A stretch of 64,000 nt of DNA from an uncultured Pseudokineococcus sp. (GCF_947499845.1 NZ_CANMPM010000005.1:124001-188000), one strand, 5' to 3'; positions 24,763 to 33,315 are shown, counted from the stretch's first letter. Notes: generated by a model from the sequence alone, not told the origin. Translations and numbers: made by a program.

Positions 24763-26475
24763 GTGCCCGCCCTCGCCGCCGCGGCGGGCGCCCGCGGCGG
24801 CGGGCGGGCCGCCCACCGCTCCCCGGACCGGACGGCAGACCGCTCCTCCGGTCGCCCCGACGACGGCGCTGCGGAGCCCGTGGGCGTCGTCGCCCGCGGG
24901 TGGTCGTGGCGCCACGGCGGCCGCCGCCGCGCGGCCGTCAGCGGCCTCGACCTCGTCGTCGACCCGGGGGAGCGCGTGCTCCTCCTCGGCCCCTCGGGGT
25001 CGGGCAAGTCGACGCTCCTCGCGGGGCTCGTCGGGGTGCTCCCCGACGCCGACGCGCAGGGCCCCGGCGACGAGGGGGCCGAGGGCGAGGCGACCGGTGA
25101 GCTCCTCGTCGGCGGGGCTCCCGCCGGCGCGCGCCGAGGGCGCGCCGGGCTCGTGCTGCAGGACCCGGAGAGCCAGGTCGTGCTCGCGCGGGTGGGGGAC
25201 GACGTCGCCTTCGGCTGCGAGAACCTCGAGGTGCCGCCCGCGGAGATCTGGCCGCGGGTGCGGGCGGCGCTCGACGCCGTCGGCCTCGACGTGCCCCTCG
25301 ACCACCCCACGGCCGCCCTGTCGGGCGGCCAGAAGCAGCGCCTGGCGCTCGCGGGCGTCCTCGCCATGCGGCCCGGGCTCGTGCTCCTCGACGAGCCGAC
25401 GGCCAACCTCGACCCCGCTGGCGTGCAGGAGGTCCGCGACGCCGTCGTGCGGGCGGTGGGGGCCACGGGGGCGACGCTCGTCATCGTCGAGCACCGCGTC
25501 GCCGTGTGGGCCGACGTCGTCGACCGGGTCGTCGTCCTCGGAGCTGGTGGGGGGGCCGGTGCGGGGGGCGGGGGCGCGGTGGTGGCGGACGGGCCGCCGG
25601 AGCGCGTCCTCGCCGAGCACGGCGACGAGCTGGCGGCCCGCGGCGTGTGGGTGCCGCCCCGCTACCGCTCCGGCCCGCTCGTCCCGGGGTGGGACGCCCC
25701 GGAGCCCGGCGGGGAGCTGCTCGCCGCCCGCGCGCTGGCGTGCGCCCGCCCGGGCGGCCCGGTGGCCGTGCGCTCCGCCGACCTCGCGCTGCGGGCCGGC
25801 TCGGCCACGGCGCTCACCGGCCCCAACGGCGCGGGCAAGACGACGCTCGCGCTGACGCTCGCGGGGCTGCTGGAGCCGGTCGGCGGCGCCGTCCGCGCGT
25901 TCCCGGACCTCGTGGGGGACCACGGTCCCGGTCCCGCGCCCGGCACCGCGCCCTGGCGCTGGCGCTCGCGCGACCTCCTCCGCCGGGTCGGCACCGTCTT
26001 CCAGGACCCGGAGCACCAGCTCGTCGCGGCGACGGTCGAGGGCGAGCTGGCGCACGGCCCCCGCCTGCTCGGCCGGCCCGAGGCGGAGGTCCGCCGCCGC
26101 ACCGACGAGCTGCTCGAGCGCCTCGGCCTCACCGCGCTGGCGCGCGCCCACCCCTTCACCCTCTCCGGCGGCGAGAAGCGCCGGCTGTCCGTGGCCACGG
26201 CCCTCGCCGTCGGGCCGCGCGTCGTCGTCCTCGACGAGCCGACCTTCGGCCAGGACGCGCTGACGTGGGCCGGCCTCGTCGAGCTCCTCCGCGAGCTCGT
26301 CGACGGCGGGGCGGCCCTGCTCGCCGTCACCCACGACGCCGACCTGGTCGGCGCCCTCGGCGCCCGGGTGCACCACCTCGCGCCGCCGGACCCGGCGGTG
26401 CCGCTCGCGCCGCGGGAGGACGACGGCCGGAGCGCCTCGGGGCTGCGGCGGCTCCTCGGCCGGAGGCGGGCGTGA
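24763..26475 (+). CDS. ykoD: ECF transporter duplicated ATPase YkoD
   Basis: Fused pair of ABC ATPases (EcfA-A') that energises the ykoE/ykoC transporter. 570 residues. Domain 1 has Walker A GPSGSGKST (76-84), LSGGQKQR (from 186) and LLDEPT (from 207). Domain 2 has Walker A GPNGAGKTT (353-361), LSGGEKRRLS (from 467) and VLDEPT. The Q-loops read VLQDPESQ and VFQDPEHQ, as in ECF ATPases. A Gly-rich insert lies at about 264-275. The GTG start is weakly supported: 5 bases after the ykoE stop, with an unconserved N-terminal stretch of about 45 residues. It overlaps ykoC as GTGA. Confidence 0.95.
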   Translation: MPALAAAAGARGGGRAAHRSPDRTADRSSGRPDDGAAEPVGVVARGWSWRHGGRRRAAVSGLDLVVDPGERVLLLGPSGSGKSTLLAGLVGVLPDADAQGPGDEGAEGEATGELLVGGAPAGARRGRAGLVLQDPESQVVLARVGDDVAFGCENLEVPPAEIWPRVRAALDAVGLDVPLDHPTAALSGGQKQRLALAGVLAMRPGLVLLDEPTANLDPAGVQEVRDAVVRAVGATGATLVIVEHRVAVWADVVDRVVVLGAGGGAGAGGGGAVVADGPPERVLAEHGDELAARGVWVPPRYRSGPLVPGWDAPEPGGELLAARALACARPGGPVAVRSADLALRAGSATALTGPNGAGKTTLALTLAGLLEPVGGAVRAFPDLVGDHGPGPAPGTAPWRWRSRDLLRRVGTVFQDPEHQLVAATVEGELAHGPRLLGRPEAEVRRRTDELLERLGLTALARAHPFTLSGGEKRRLSVATALAVGPRVVVLDEPTFGQDALTWAGLVELLRELVDGGAALLAVTHDADLVGALGARVHHLAPPDPAVPLAPREDDGRSASGLRRLLGRRRA

Positions 26476-27350
26476 GCGGCGCCCCCACGACCGGCACCTC
26501 GGCGACCGCCGCCGCGGCGGGTGCCCCTGCACCCACCGCGGGGACGACGACGCTCGGCGGGCTCGCCGGGGGCCTGCGGTCGACGCCGCTGACCCGGGCG
26601 AACCCGTTGGCCACCCTGCTCGGCGGGCTGCTCGTGGCCGCCGCCCTGCTGCTCACGGTCGACGTCGTCAGCGCGGCCGTCGCGCTGGTGCTCGAGGTGT
26701 GCCTCCTGCCCCTCGCCGGCCTGGCGCCGCGCCCGCTGCTCGTGCGGCTGCTGCCCGTGCTCCTCGCGAGCGTGCCCGCCGGCCTCGTCACCGCCGTCAT
26801 CGGCCGCGACGCCGGCGCCGTGCTCGTGGGGCTCGGGCCTCTCACCGTCACCGAGGGCTCGCTGGGGCTCGGCGCCGCCATCACGCTGCGGGTGCTCGCC
26901 GTGGGCGTCCCCGGCGTCGTGCTCCTGCTGGCGACCGACCCCACCGACCTCGCCGACGGGCTCGCCCAGCGGCTGCGCCTGCCCCACCGGTTCGTGCTCG
27001 GCGGCCTGGCCGGCCTGCGCCTCGTGGGCCTGCTCGTCGTCGAGTGGCGGACGCTCGCGATGGCCCGCCGGGCGCGGGGCCTCGGCGACGCCCGCGGCCC
27101 CCTCGCGGGCACCCGCGTCGTGGCCGGCCAGGTCCTGGCGCTCCTCGTCATCGCCCTGCGCCGCGCCACCCGGCTCGCGCTCGCCATGGAGGCCCGCGGC
27201 TTCGGGGTGCCGGGCGCCGGGCGCACCTGGGCGCGCACGAGCTCCTTCGCCGCGCGCGACGCGGGCGTCGTCGCCGTCTGCGCCGCCGTGGCCGCTGCCG
27301 CGACCGCCGCCGCCGTGCTCGCCGGCACGTGGGCGCCCGTGCTGGGCTGA
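26472..27350 (+). CDS. ykoC: ECF transmembrane subunit YkoC (EcfT)
   Basis: Coupling membrane subunit linking the ATPases to YkoE. The 292-residue product has a 30-residue Ala/Thr/Gly-rich N-tail, four to six helices and the EcfT coupling motifs: MARRARGLGD, matching the first Ala-Arg-Gly motif, and AMEARGFG, matching the second. It starts with GTG in a GTGA overlap. With the riboswitch, ykoE and ykoD it forms a TPP-regulated uptake operon, probably for a thiamine precursor such as HMP. Confidence 0.93.
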   Translation: MSGAPTTGTSATAAAAGAPAPTAGTTTLGGLAGGLRSTPLTRANPLATLLGGLLVAAALLLTVDVVSAAVALVLEVCLLPLAGLAPRPLLVRLLPVLLASVPAGLVTAVIGRDAGAVLVGLGPLTVTEGSLGLGAAITLRVLAVGVPGVVLLLATDPTDLADGLAQRLRLPHRFVLGGLAGLRLVGLLVVEWRTLAMARRARGLGDARGPLAGTRVVAGQVLALLVIALRRATRLALAMEARGFGVPGAGRTWARTSSFAARDAGVVAVCAAVAAAATAAAVLAGTWAPVLG

Positions 27351-27410
27351 GACCGGCCGCTCACCGGGGCGGGTCCGTGCTCCGTGCCTCTGCGTGACCC
27401 CGGGGTGCGT

Positions 27411-27480
27411 CGCGTCACACGCTCGAAACACTCCGCAACCACCGGGTGACACGCGTCGTGCACTGTCGCTCGCGTCACAC
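27411..27480. promoter_or_regulatory. Repeated CGCGTCACAC boxes upstream of GNAT gene
   Basis: The 10-mer CGCGTCACAC occurs exactly at 27411-27420 and 27471-27480, 60 bases apart, and GTGACACGCG lies between them (27446-27455). The interval includes the A/T-richer CTCGAAACACTCCGCAACC. The spacing is near six helical turns, which would suit a regulator binding one face. No family assignment. Confidence 0.4.
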
Positions 27481-27503
27481 CGGCTGAGCCGCAGGAGGAC
27501 CCC

Positions 27504-28493
27504 GTGAGCGCCATGACCGTCACCGCCGCCACCGCACCGGGCCGCGCGCCGTCCCGCTCCCGGAGCGGGCTGCCCACGCCGCCCGTCCGCACCCTCGACC
27601 GCACGGCCGCCGCCGTCGCGGGGCTGAGCGCCGCCGGCCGGGCCGCCCGCGCTGAGGGGCTGCGCAACCACCCCGCCGGCAGCCGCGCCCGGCGCGCCGG
27701 GGCTGCCGGCGTCGCGGCCCCCACCACGACCGCGCCCGCCGCGACCACCTCCGCCCCGCGGGCGCGGACGCGCCCGAGCCGGGCCCTCCCGCGCCGCACC
27801 GCGCCGCCGCCCGTGCCGGTCGCCGAGGGGCTCGACGTCGCGGGCCGCCCGTGGCAGCTCACGACCACCGGGCCGGGGCTCTCCCGCGCCGCGCTCGACG
27901 ACGACGCCCCGCTCGACGTCCTCGCCGGGCTGGAGGCGCGCGGCGCCGCCGGTGCCGCGCCGGCGCGGCTCGTCGTCCGCGCGGCGCAGCCCGCCGACCT
28001 GCCCGCCGTCGCGGCCATGCACGGGCGCTGCACCGGCACCACCCTCCTGCAGCGCTACCGCAGCGGTGGGCGGACGCCCTCCCTCACGGCGCTCGCGGAC
28101 CTGCTGCGCGAGCCCCTCGCCCTCGTCGTCCTCGCCGGGCCCCGGCAGGTCGTCGCCGTCGCGACGGCACGCGTGGGCGAGCGCCCCAGCGCCGACTTCA
28201 CCACCGAGGTCGGCCTCCTCGTCGAGGACGGCTGGCAGGCCCGTGGCGTCGGCCGTGCGCTGGCCCGCCACGTCGGCGCCTCCCTGCGCCTGCTCGGGTA
28301 CGGGCAGGTCGTGACGCGGTCGGCGACCTCGTCGCTGCCCCTCGCCCGGGTCATGGAGGGTGTCGGCACCACCCGCCACGTCGGCGCGCCGGACGGTGGG
28401 GCCCAGCTCACGACCCGTCTCGACGTCGACGCCCTCGACGGCCTGGCCGGTGGCGTCGCGGCGGCGCCGGCCGGGGCGCTCGCCGCCCGCTGA
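27504..28493 (+). CDS. GNAT-family acetyltransferase with disordered N-terminus
   Basis: 329 residues. The N-terminal 110 residues are low-complexity (Ala/Arg/Pro/Ser/Thr-rich), probably disordered. The GNAT fold spans about 155-290: RLVVRAAQPADLPAVAAMHGRCT (the SLLQRYR relative, TTLLQRYR), VVLAGPRQVVAVATA, then the acetyl-CoA site EVGLLVEDGWQARGVGRALARHV (Q-x-x-G-x-G/A). The substrate is unknown; some relatives acetylate proteins. The GTG start at 27504 has CAGGAGGA 6-8 bases upstream. Codon use matches its neighbours. Confidence 0.85.
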   Translation: MSAMTVTAATAPGRAPSRSRSGLPTPPVRTLDRTAAAVAGLSAAGRAARAEGLRNHPAGSRARRAGAAGVAAPTTTAPAATTSAPRARTRPSRALPRRTAPPPVPVAEGLDVAGRPWQLTTTGPGLSRAALDDDAPLDVLAGLEARGAAGAAPARLVVRAAQPADLPAVAAMHGRCTGTTLLQRYRSGGRTPSLTALADLLREPLALVVLAGPRQVVAVATARVGERPSADFTTEVGLLVEDGWQARGVGRALARHVGASLRLLGYGQVVTRSATSSLPLARVMEGVGTTRHVGAPDGGAQLTTRLDVDALDGLAGGVAAAPAGALAAR

Positions 28494-28555
28494 CGGCGCG
28501 GGCGCCCCGGTCCCGCTCCCCGGCTCCCCGGTCCCGCTCTCCCCGGTCGGGCGCC

Positions 28556-29734
28556 TCAGCGGGGGCGCAGGACGGCGGTGAGCGCGCGGTGGTCGCTGGC
28601 GCCCGCCGGGTCGACGACCACCCCGACGGGCTCCCAGGCGGCGGCGTCGAGGAGCACGTGGTCGATGGGGGCGGCCAGGGCGGCGGGCAGCCCGGCCGGC
28701 CAGGTGCCCGGGGGCGCCGCGGCCGCCGACCCGGCCCGGGCGCACGCCCCTCCCGCCAGGACGGCGTGGTCGGGCGTGGCGTTGAGGTCGCCCGCGACGA
28801 CGCCGCCAGGCAGGCGCCCGCACAGGTCGACGGCGGCCGCGGTCTCCTCCCGCCACAGGTCCATGTCGAACAGGAGCGGCACGGCGGGCAGCGTGTGCAC
28901 CGCGGCGAGCGGCGGCCCGTCGCCGTCGCGGGGCCGGGCCACGACGGCGCCGCCGCGCAGGTCCGGCGCCGGGGCGGCCTCGTAGGCGCCGAGGTCCTCG
29001 GCGACGAGCAGGTGGGTCTGCGGGCGCACGAAGGGCAGCAGCACCCCGCCCGCGCGCGGCCGCAGCAGCGCCTCGGCCGGGCCGGCGGAGCCCTGCTCCG
29101 CGTCCTCCCGCGACGCCGCGGAGAAGAGCTGCACCGGGCGGCCGGCGCGCGCCAGGGCGTCGGCGACGTCCCGCGCGAGCGGCTCCGGAGCCTCGGAGAG
29201 GGCCAGCACGTCCGCCTCGCGCCGCAGCGCGAGCGCGACGACGTCGCCGGCGTCCGCGCCCTGCGGGCCGACGTTCAGGGTGGTGACGACGAGGTCGCCG
29301 GGCTGGCGCACGGGCGCCCCGGTCGCCGGCGCCGCGTCCGCCGCGGGCGGGGGAGCGCGCCAGAGCAGGACGCCGGCGTGCCCGGCCGCCACCACGAGAA
29401 GGCAGGCGGTGAGCCCGAGGACCCACGGCGGCCACCCGCCGCGCGGACCCCGTCGTGGTCGACCGCGACGTCCCCTCCGCAGGCGCACGAGCGTGCCCAC
29501 GAGCAGCAGGACCAGGGCGAGGGCCAGGGAGCCCGCCGCGGTGACCGCCCGGAGCGTGACGAGCTGCGCCCAGGGCGTCCGCATCGACAGGCCGACGGCG
29601 GCGGGCGCCAGCGAGACCAGCGCCGTGGCGCCGACGACGACGGCGACGGCCGCGCCGAGCGCGTCGAGGACGCGGTCGGCCCGCGGCCGGGCGGCGCCGG
29701 CCGCGGACCCCCGTCGGCTCGAGGGCGTGCGCAC
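28556..29734 (-). CDS. Membrane-anchored endonuclease/exonuclease/phosphatase-family protein
   Basis: 392 residues. Three N-terminal helices (about 25-50, 62-85 and 103-125) are followed by an exposed EEP-fold catalytic domain (140-392). Visible EEP motifs are VVTTLNVGPQGAD (metal Asn), ADVLALSEAPEP (Glu replaced in a shifted position), VVAGDLNATPDHAVL (GDLN box) and GASDHRALTAVL (catalytic SDH). Such proteins cleave phosphodiesters of nucleic acids, lipids or inositol phosphates; the substrate is not evident. The start is GTG 29734. Confidence 0.85.
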   Translation of the reverse strand: MRTPSSRRGSAAGAARPRADRVLDALGAAVAVVVGATALVSLAPAAVGLSMRTPWAQLVTLRAVTAAGSLALALVLLLVGTLVRLRRGRRGRPRRGPRGGWPPWVLGLTACLLVVAAGHAGVLLWRAPPPAADAAPATGAPVRQPGDLVVTTLNVGPQGADAGDVVALALRREADVLALSEAPEPLARDVADALARAGRPVQLFSAASREDAEQGSAGPAEALLRPRAGGVLLPFVRPQTHLLVAEDLGAYEAAPAPDLRGGAVVARPRDGDGPPLAAVHTLPAVPLLFDMDLWREETAAAVDLCGRLPGGVVAGDLNATPDHAVLAGGACARAGSAAAAPPGTWPAGLPAALAAPIDHVLLDAAAWEPVGVVVDPAGASDHRALTAVLRPR

Positions 29735-29751
29735 GCCACGGAGCCTGGCGC

Positions 29752-29791
29752 ACGACGTCCCGGCCCCCGCGCGCGGGGGGCGGGACGTCGT
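29752..29791 (-). terminator. Strong hairpin 3' of formaldehyde dehydrogenase
   Basis: ACGACGTCCCG (29752-29762) pairs perfectly with CGGGACGTCGT (29781-29791), and the interior CCCCCGCG/CGCGGGGG also pairs. It lies 42 bases past the fdhA stop and upstream of the EEP-family gene. Confidence 0.8.
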
Positions 29792-29833
29792 GGGGCGCAG
29801 CCCCGGCTGCGGTCCGGGGGCGCCGCCGACGGC

Positions 29834-31054
29834 TCAGGCGGCGGGCACCATGCCGTGGGGGTCGAGCACGAACTTCTGCGCGACGCCGCTGTCGAACTCG
29901 GCGTAGCCCCGCGGCGCGTCGTCCAGGCCGATGACGGTGGCGTTGACGGCCTTCGCGATCTGCACCTTGTCGTGGAGGATCGCCATCATCAGCTGGCGGT
30001 TGTAGCGCATGACCGGGCACTGGCCCGTCGTGAAGGACAGCGACTTGGCCCAGCCCGTGCCCAGGCTGAGGGAGAGCGAGCCCTTCTTGGCCGCCTCGTC
30101 GATGCCGCCCGGGTCGCCGGTCACGTAGAGGCCCGGGATGCCGAGCGCGCCGCCGGCCGCCGTGATCTCCATGAGCGAGTTGAGGACGGTCGCGGGCGCC
30201 TCGGACTTCGAGCCCTCGCCGTGGCCGCGGGCCTCGAAGCCGACGGCGTCGACGCCGCAGTCGACCTCGGGGACCCCGAGGACCTGCTCGATCTGGTCCT
30301 TCGGGTCGCCCTTGCTGACGTCGACCGTCTCGCAGCCGAAGCTGCGCGCCTGGGCGAGCCGGCGCTCGTCGAGGTCGCCGACGATGACCGCCGCGGCGCC
30401 GAGCAGCTGGGCGCCGACCGCCGCCGCGAGGCCGACGGGGCCCGCGCCGGCGATGTAGACGGTCGAGCCCGGCTTCACGCCCGCCGTGTACGCGCCGTGG
30501 AAGCCCGTCGGGAAGATGTCCGACAGCATCGTGAGGTCGCGGATCTTCTCGAGCGCCTGGTCGCGGTCGGGGAAGGGCAGCAGGTTCCAGTCCGCGTAGG
30601 GCACGAGCACGTAGTCGGCCTGCCCGCCGACCCAGCCGCCCATGTCGACGTAGCCGTACGCCGACCCGGGCCGGTCGGGGTTGACGTTGAGGCAGATGCC
30701 CGTCTTCCCCTCCTTGCAGTTGCGGCAGCGGCCGCACGCGATGTTGAAGGGCACCGAGCAGATCTGCCCCTTCTGGATGAACTCGACGCCCGGCCCGGTC
30801 TCGACGACCTCACCGGTGATCTCGTGGCCGAGGACGAGGCCCTCGGGCGCCGTCGTGCGACCGCGCACCATGTGCTGGTCGCTGCCGCAGATGTTGCTCG
30901 TGACGACCTTGAGGATCGCCGCGTGGGGCAGCTGCCGGCCGACGTTGGCCGGGTTGACGCCCGGCCCGTCCTGCAGCTCGAAGGTCGGGTAGGGGATCTC
31001 GTCGACCGAGACCTTCCCCGGGCCCTGGTACGTCACTCCGCGGTTGCCTGCCAT
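29834..31054 (-). CDS. fdhA: Glutathione-independent formaldehyde dehydrogenase
   Basis: Zinc-dependent medium-chain dehydrogenase that oxidises formaldehyde with NAD+ without a thiol cofactor (Pseudomonas putida type). 406 residues. Catalytic zinc ligands are C56 (NICGSDQHM) and H77/E78 (GHEITGE). Structural zinc Cys are C107, C110, C113 and C121 (CGRCRNCKEGKTGIC). The Rossmann motif GAGPVG is at 203-208, with D at the end of beta-2 (VIVGDLDERRL). The C-terminal KSLSFTTGQCPVMRYNRQLM region is diagnostic. The start ATG 31054 has AGGAGG 7 bases upstream. It is not in the mycothiol-dependent subfamily. Confidence 0.95.
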   Translation of the reverse strand: MAGNRGVTYQGPGKVSVDEIPYPTFELQDGPGVNPANVGRQLPHAAILKVVTSNICGSDQHMVRGRTTAPEGLVLGHEITGEVVETGPGVEFIQKGQICSVPFNIACGRCRNCKEGKTGICLNVNPDRPGSAYGYVDMGGWVGGQADYVLVPYADWNLLPFPDRDQALEKIRDLTMLSDIFPTGFHGAYTAGVKPGSTVYIAGAGPVGLAAAVGAQLLGAAAVIVGDLDERRLAQARSFGCETVDVSKGDPKDQIEQVLGVPEVDCGVDAVGFEARGHGEGSKSEAPATVLNSLMEITAAGGALGIPGLYVTGDPGGIDEAAKKGSLSLSLGTGWAKSLSFTTGQCPVMRYNRQLMMAILHDKVQIAKAVNATVIGLDDAPRGYAEFDSGVAQKFVLDPHGMVPAA

Positions 31055-31074
31055 GCCGGACCTCCTGGGTGCGC

Positions 31075-31096
31075 CCGGCCGCGCCGTCGCGGCCGG
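31075..31096 (-). terminator. Hairpin between isomerase and fdhA
   Basis: CCGGCCGCG (31075-31083) pairs perfectly with CGCGGCCGG (31088-31096) around a 4-base loop, downstream of the minus-strand isomerase gene. Confidence 0.55.
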
Positions 31097-31162
31097 TGCC
31101 CCGGATCCTGCCCCTCTCGGCGCTGCTGTCAACGGGTCGTCCGACCCTGCTCGAGGGCCCGC

Positions 31163-32044
31163 TCAGAGCGCGTGCGCGGCCGACCAGCCGCGCCACGCGT
31201 CCGCGTCGCCCTCGACGACGACGTCGTCGCCCCGCCGCCACAGCGCGAGCAGCAGGTCGACCGCCCGGCCCCGCACGACGACGTCCGCCGGGGCTGCCTC
31301 GCCGGTGACGTCCCCGCCGGCTCCGGCGCCCGTGCCGACGACGGTGCTGCCGTCGGCGTCCCACCGGACGAGCCACCGACCGCCGGAGCGGCCGTCGGGG
31401 GACGGGCCCTCGAGGACCGGGCCGTCGGGGACCGGGGGCCGGTCCACCTCCTCCACGAGGAGGTGGACCGGGGGCCGGTCCACCTCCTCCACGAGGAGGT
31501 GGACCGGCGCGGCCGGCGAGGCGGCGGCCGCCCGCGCGGCGACGCCCGGGTTGAGGGGCACGACGAGCAGGTGCTCGTCGACCCCGTCCCGCGCCACCGC
31601 GACCGGCGTCGACGGCGTCCGGCCGGCGGACAGCGCGACGTCCGCGGCGTGGACGGCCGTCTCGTGGAGCAGCCGGCGCCGCCAGAAGCCCGCGGTCGGC
31701 TCCGGGCCGAAGGTCCAGGCCGGGGCCTGCGGGTCGCTCGCGCGCAGGGCGCTGAGCACGTCGTCGGCGCTGTCCCGCAGCCAGGTGCGCGGGTCCGGCC
31801 CGGGCGCCGGGACGACGTCGCGCCAGCGCGCGCGGGTGGTCGTGCCCGAGCGGACCATCGCCGCGGCCCAGCGGTAGGTGCCGCCCACGTGCTCCAGCAG
31901 CGCCCCGACGTCCCAGCCGGGGCAGGCCGGGACGGGCGCCGCGAGGTCGACGTCCTCCGCCTCCACGAGCAGGGCGTCCACCTGCTCGGCCAGGGCCTCG
32001 AGGTGGTCCACGTCGAGGTGGTCCGGGTCGTCCGCCGCGCTCAC
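31163..32044 (-). CDS. Mycothiol-type maleylpyruvate isomerase-family protein
   Basis: DinB-like four-helix protein of the maleylpyruvate isomerase family; relatives use mycothiol as cofactor. 293 residues. The N-terminal domain (about 8-160) has the metal-binding pattern VPACPGWDVGALLEHVGGTYRW (His in LLEHVG), RRRLLHETAVHAADVALS (HxxxHxxD). The C-terminal MDMPI_C domain ends WLVRWDADGSTVV and DLLLALWRRGDDVVVEGD. It contains a 24-residue stretch in which the 12-residue unit VHLLVEEVDRPP occurs twice, encoded by duplicated palindromes. GTG 32044 lies 31 bases after the DUF1992 gene, so the two are probably one operon. Confidence 0.88.
   Translation of the reverse strand: MSAADDPDHLDVDHLEALAEQVDALLVEAEDVDLAAPVPACPGWDVGALLEHVGGTYRWAAAMVRSGTTTRARWRDVVPAPGPDPRTWLRDSADDVLSALRASDPQAPAWTFGPEPTAGFWRRRLLHETAVHAADVALSAGRTPSTPVAVARDGVDEHLLVVPLNPGVAARAAAASPAAPVHLLVEEVDRPPVHLLVEEVDRPPVPDGPVLEGPSPDGRSGGRWLVRWDADGSTVVGTGAGAGGDVTGEAAPADVVVRGRAVDLLLALWRRGDDVVVEGDADAWRGWSAAHAL
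31439..31507. repeat. Duplicated 33-bp perfect palindromes in coding sequence
   Basis: Two identical elements, 31439-31471 and 31475-31507, each have 15-base arms (CCGGTCCACCTCCTC and its complement) around CAC. The period is 36 bases, exactly 12 codons, so the isomerase reading frame stays open. Confidence 0.9.
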
Positions 32045-32075
32045 GCGCGGACCCTCCCCGGCGAGGACCGGGCGG

Positions 32076-32759
32076 TCAAGGACGCCGCCGCCACCACGGG
32101 CGCCGGCGCGGCGCCGGTGCCGGTGGCGGGTCGGGTGCCGGCCGCGGCGGGTGGGCCTCGCGCCAGCGGTCCAGCTGCACCTGCAGGTCCAGCGGGCCGA
32201 CGGCGACCGGCGGTCCGGAGGCGGGGCGCAGGTAGGCGTCGCGCAGGCGGCCGTTGAAGTCGGCGACGAGCTCGCGGACCTCGCGCTCCGAGCGCATCCC
32301 CGGGACCGCGGCCCGCAGCTCGGCGCGCTCGCGGCGCAGGGCCAGGCCGACTGGCATCGCGGCCGAGAGGTCGGCGCCCTCGCGCTCGGCCCAGTCGAGG
32401 ACCCACTGGTAGCTCGTGCGCTGGCGGTGCAGGTCGGGGATGGGCCGGCCCTCGCCGCGCAGGCCGGAGAAGGAGCCGCGCGCCTGCGCCTCCCGGATCT
32501 GCTGCTCGACGCGGTCGGCGACCGGGACGCCGCGGTGCCAGCGGCGGTCCCGCGCACGCTCCGGCGACCCGCGCTCCGGCCCTGCGCGGTCGGCGACGGT
32601 CCCGTCTGGGGGGCCCACGGGAGCGCCGTCGCCCCCGGTCGGGCGCCCCGCCCGTCGGTCCTCCACCGCACCTCCCCGGTCTCTCGCGCGACCCCCATCG
32701 TCAGTCGCCGGGCGCAGGAGCGTCCAGCCGGGGTGCTGCTCCTCCTGCTGCTGCGACAT
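32076..32759 (-). CDS. DUF1992 (DnaJ-homologue C28-like) protein
   Basis: Cytoplasmic protein with the DnaJ homologue subfamily C member 28 conserved domain (DUF1992); it lacks a J-domain and its role is unknown. 227 residues. The N-terminal 80 residues are low-complexity and charged. The domain lies at about 80-150: VADRVEQQIREAQARGSFSGLRGEGRPIPDL, then LRRERAELRAAVPGMRSEREVRELVADFNGRLRDAYLRPASGPPV. The tail is Pro/Arg-rich. ATG 32759 is chosen because the in-frame upstream sequence runs into the cspA promoter region. It is probably co-transcribed with the downstream isomerase gene. Confidence 0.83.
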   Translation of the reverse strand: MSQQQEEQHPGWTLLRPATDDGGRARDRGGAVEDRRAGRPTGGDGAPVGPPDGTVADRAGPERGSPERARDRRWHRGVPVADRVEQQIREAQARGSFSGLRGEGRPIPDLHRQRTSYQWVLDWAEREGADLSAAMPVGLALRRERAELRAAVPGMRSEREVRELVADFNGRLRDAYLRPASGPPVAVGPLDLQVQLDRWREAHPPRPAPDPPPAPAPRRRPWWRRRP

Positions 32760-33010
32760 CCCGCCGGCGGCCTCGCCGACGGTCTCTCCGGCGGTCCCGA
32801 CGGCGCTCCGGGAGACCCCGGGGAACACGACGGGCCCCGGAGGTGCTACACATGTCCGGTCGTCCAGTTTCGTGTGTCGTGTCATCCACGCTCGCGGTAA
32901 CGAGGTGGCGGTGCGCACGAGGTCCCGAAAGGCGGGGCCGAGGCGCCGTCACCTGGGTCGGCCGGTCGCGCAGAGTGCGCGACCGACACCCGTGAAGGAG
33001 TGGTGGTCAC
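32760..33010. promoter_or_regulatory. Divergent promoter region and cspA leader
   Basis: A 251-base non-coding stretch between the DUF1992 gene (-) and cspA (+). A locally A/T-richer patch (TGCTACACATGTCC and CCAGTTTCGTGTGTCGTGTCATCC, about 32842-32886) is the likely promoter zone. The remaining roughly 120 bases could be a long 5' UTR of cspA, as is common in cold-shock genes. No -10/-35 boxes could be fixed. Confidence 0.4.
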
Positions 33011-33214
33011 ATGGCACAGGGAACCGTGAAGTGGTTCAACCCGGAGAAGGGCTTCGGCTTCATCTCGCCGAGCGACGGCAGCGCTGACGTCTTCGTGCAC
33101 CACAGCGAGATCGACATGCAGGGCTACCGCACCCTCGACGAGGGCCAGCAGGTCGAGTTCGAGGTCGGGCAGGGCCAGAAGGGCCCCCAGGCCCAGGGCG
33201 TCCGCCCGGTCTGA
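33011..33214 (+). CDS. Cold-shock protein (CspA family)
   Basis: A 67-residue single-stranded nucleic-acid-binding OB fold that acts as an RNA chaperone. It begins [22 protein letters not shown], containing RNP1 (KGFGFI), followed by [12 protein letters not shown]2. Length and all aromatic surface residues fit the family. The ATG at 33011 has AAGGAG 11 bases upstream. A perfect-stem terminator follows, so the gene is monocistronic. Confidence 0.97.
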   Translation: MAQGTVKWFNPEKGFGFISPSDGSADVFVHHSEIDMQGYRTLDEGQQVEFEVGQGQKGPQAQGVRPV

Positions 33215-33283
33215 TCCTCGGCAGGCTCGTGAGCCCCGGCTGAGCTCCGGCTCTCCGGCACCACGCAGTCGCAGGAGCAGCGT

Positions 33284-33315
33284 GAGCCCGCCTCCCCCTC
33301 GGGGGAGGCGGGCTC
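33284..33315 (+). terminator. cspA terminator
   Basis: A perfect 15-bp stem, GAGCCCGCCTCCCCC (33284-33298) with GGGGGAGGCGGGCTC (33301-33315) and a 2-base loop, lies 70 bases after the cspA stop. Confidence 0.85.

Noticed and set aside
25662-30737. Very long open frame on the minus strand across ykoD-fdhA
   Set aside because: It runs antisense to well-supported genes, reads as Arg/Ala/Gly/Pro low-complexity and only contains recognisable sequence where frames coincide; it is a product of very high GC.
31439-31507. Transcription terminator inside the isomerase gene
   Set aside because: The palindromes keep frame, lie mid-gene and are followed by conserved domain sequence, so a terminator would truncate a real product.
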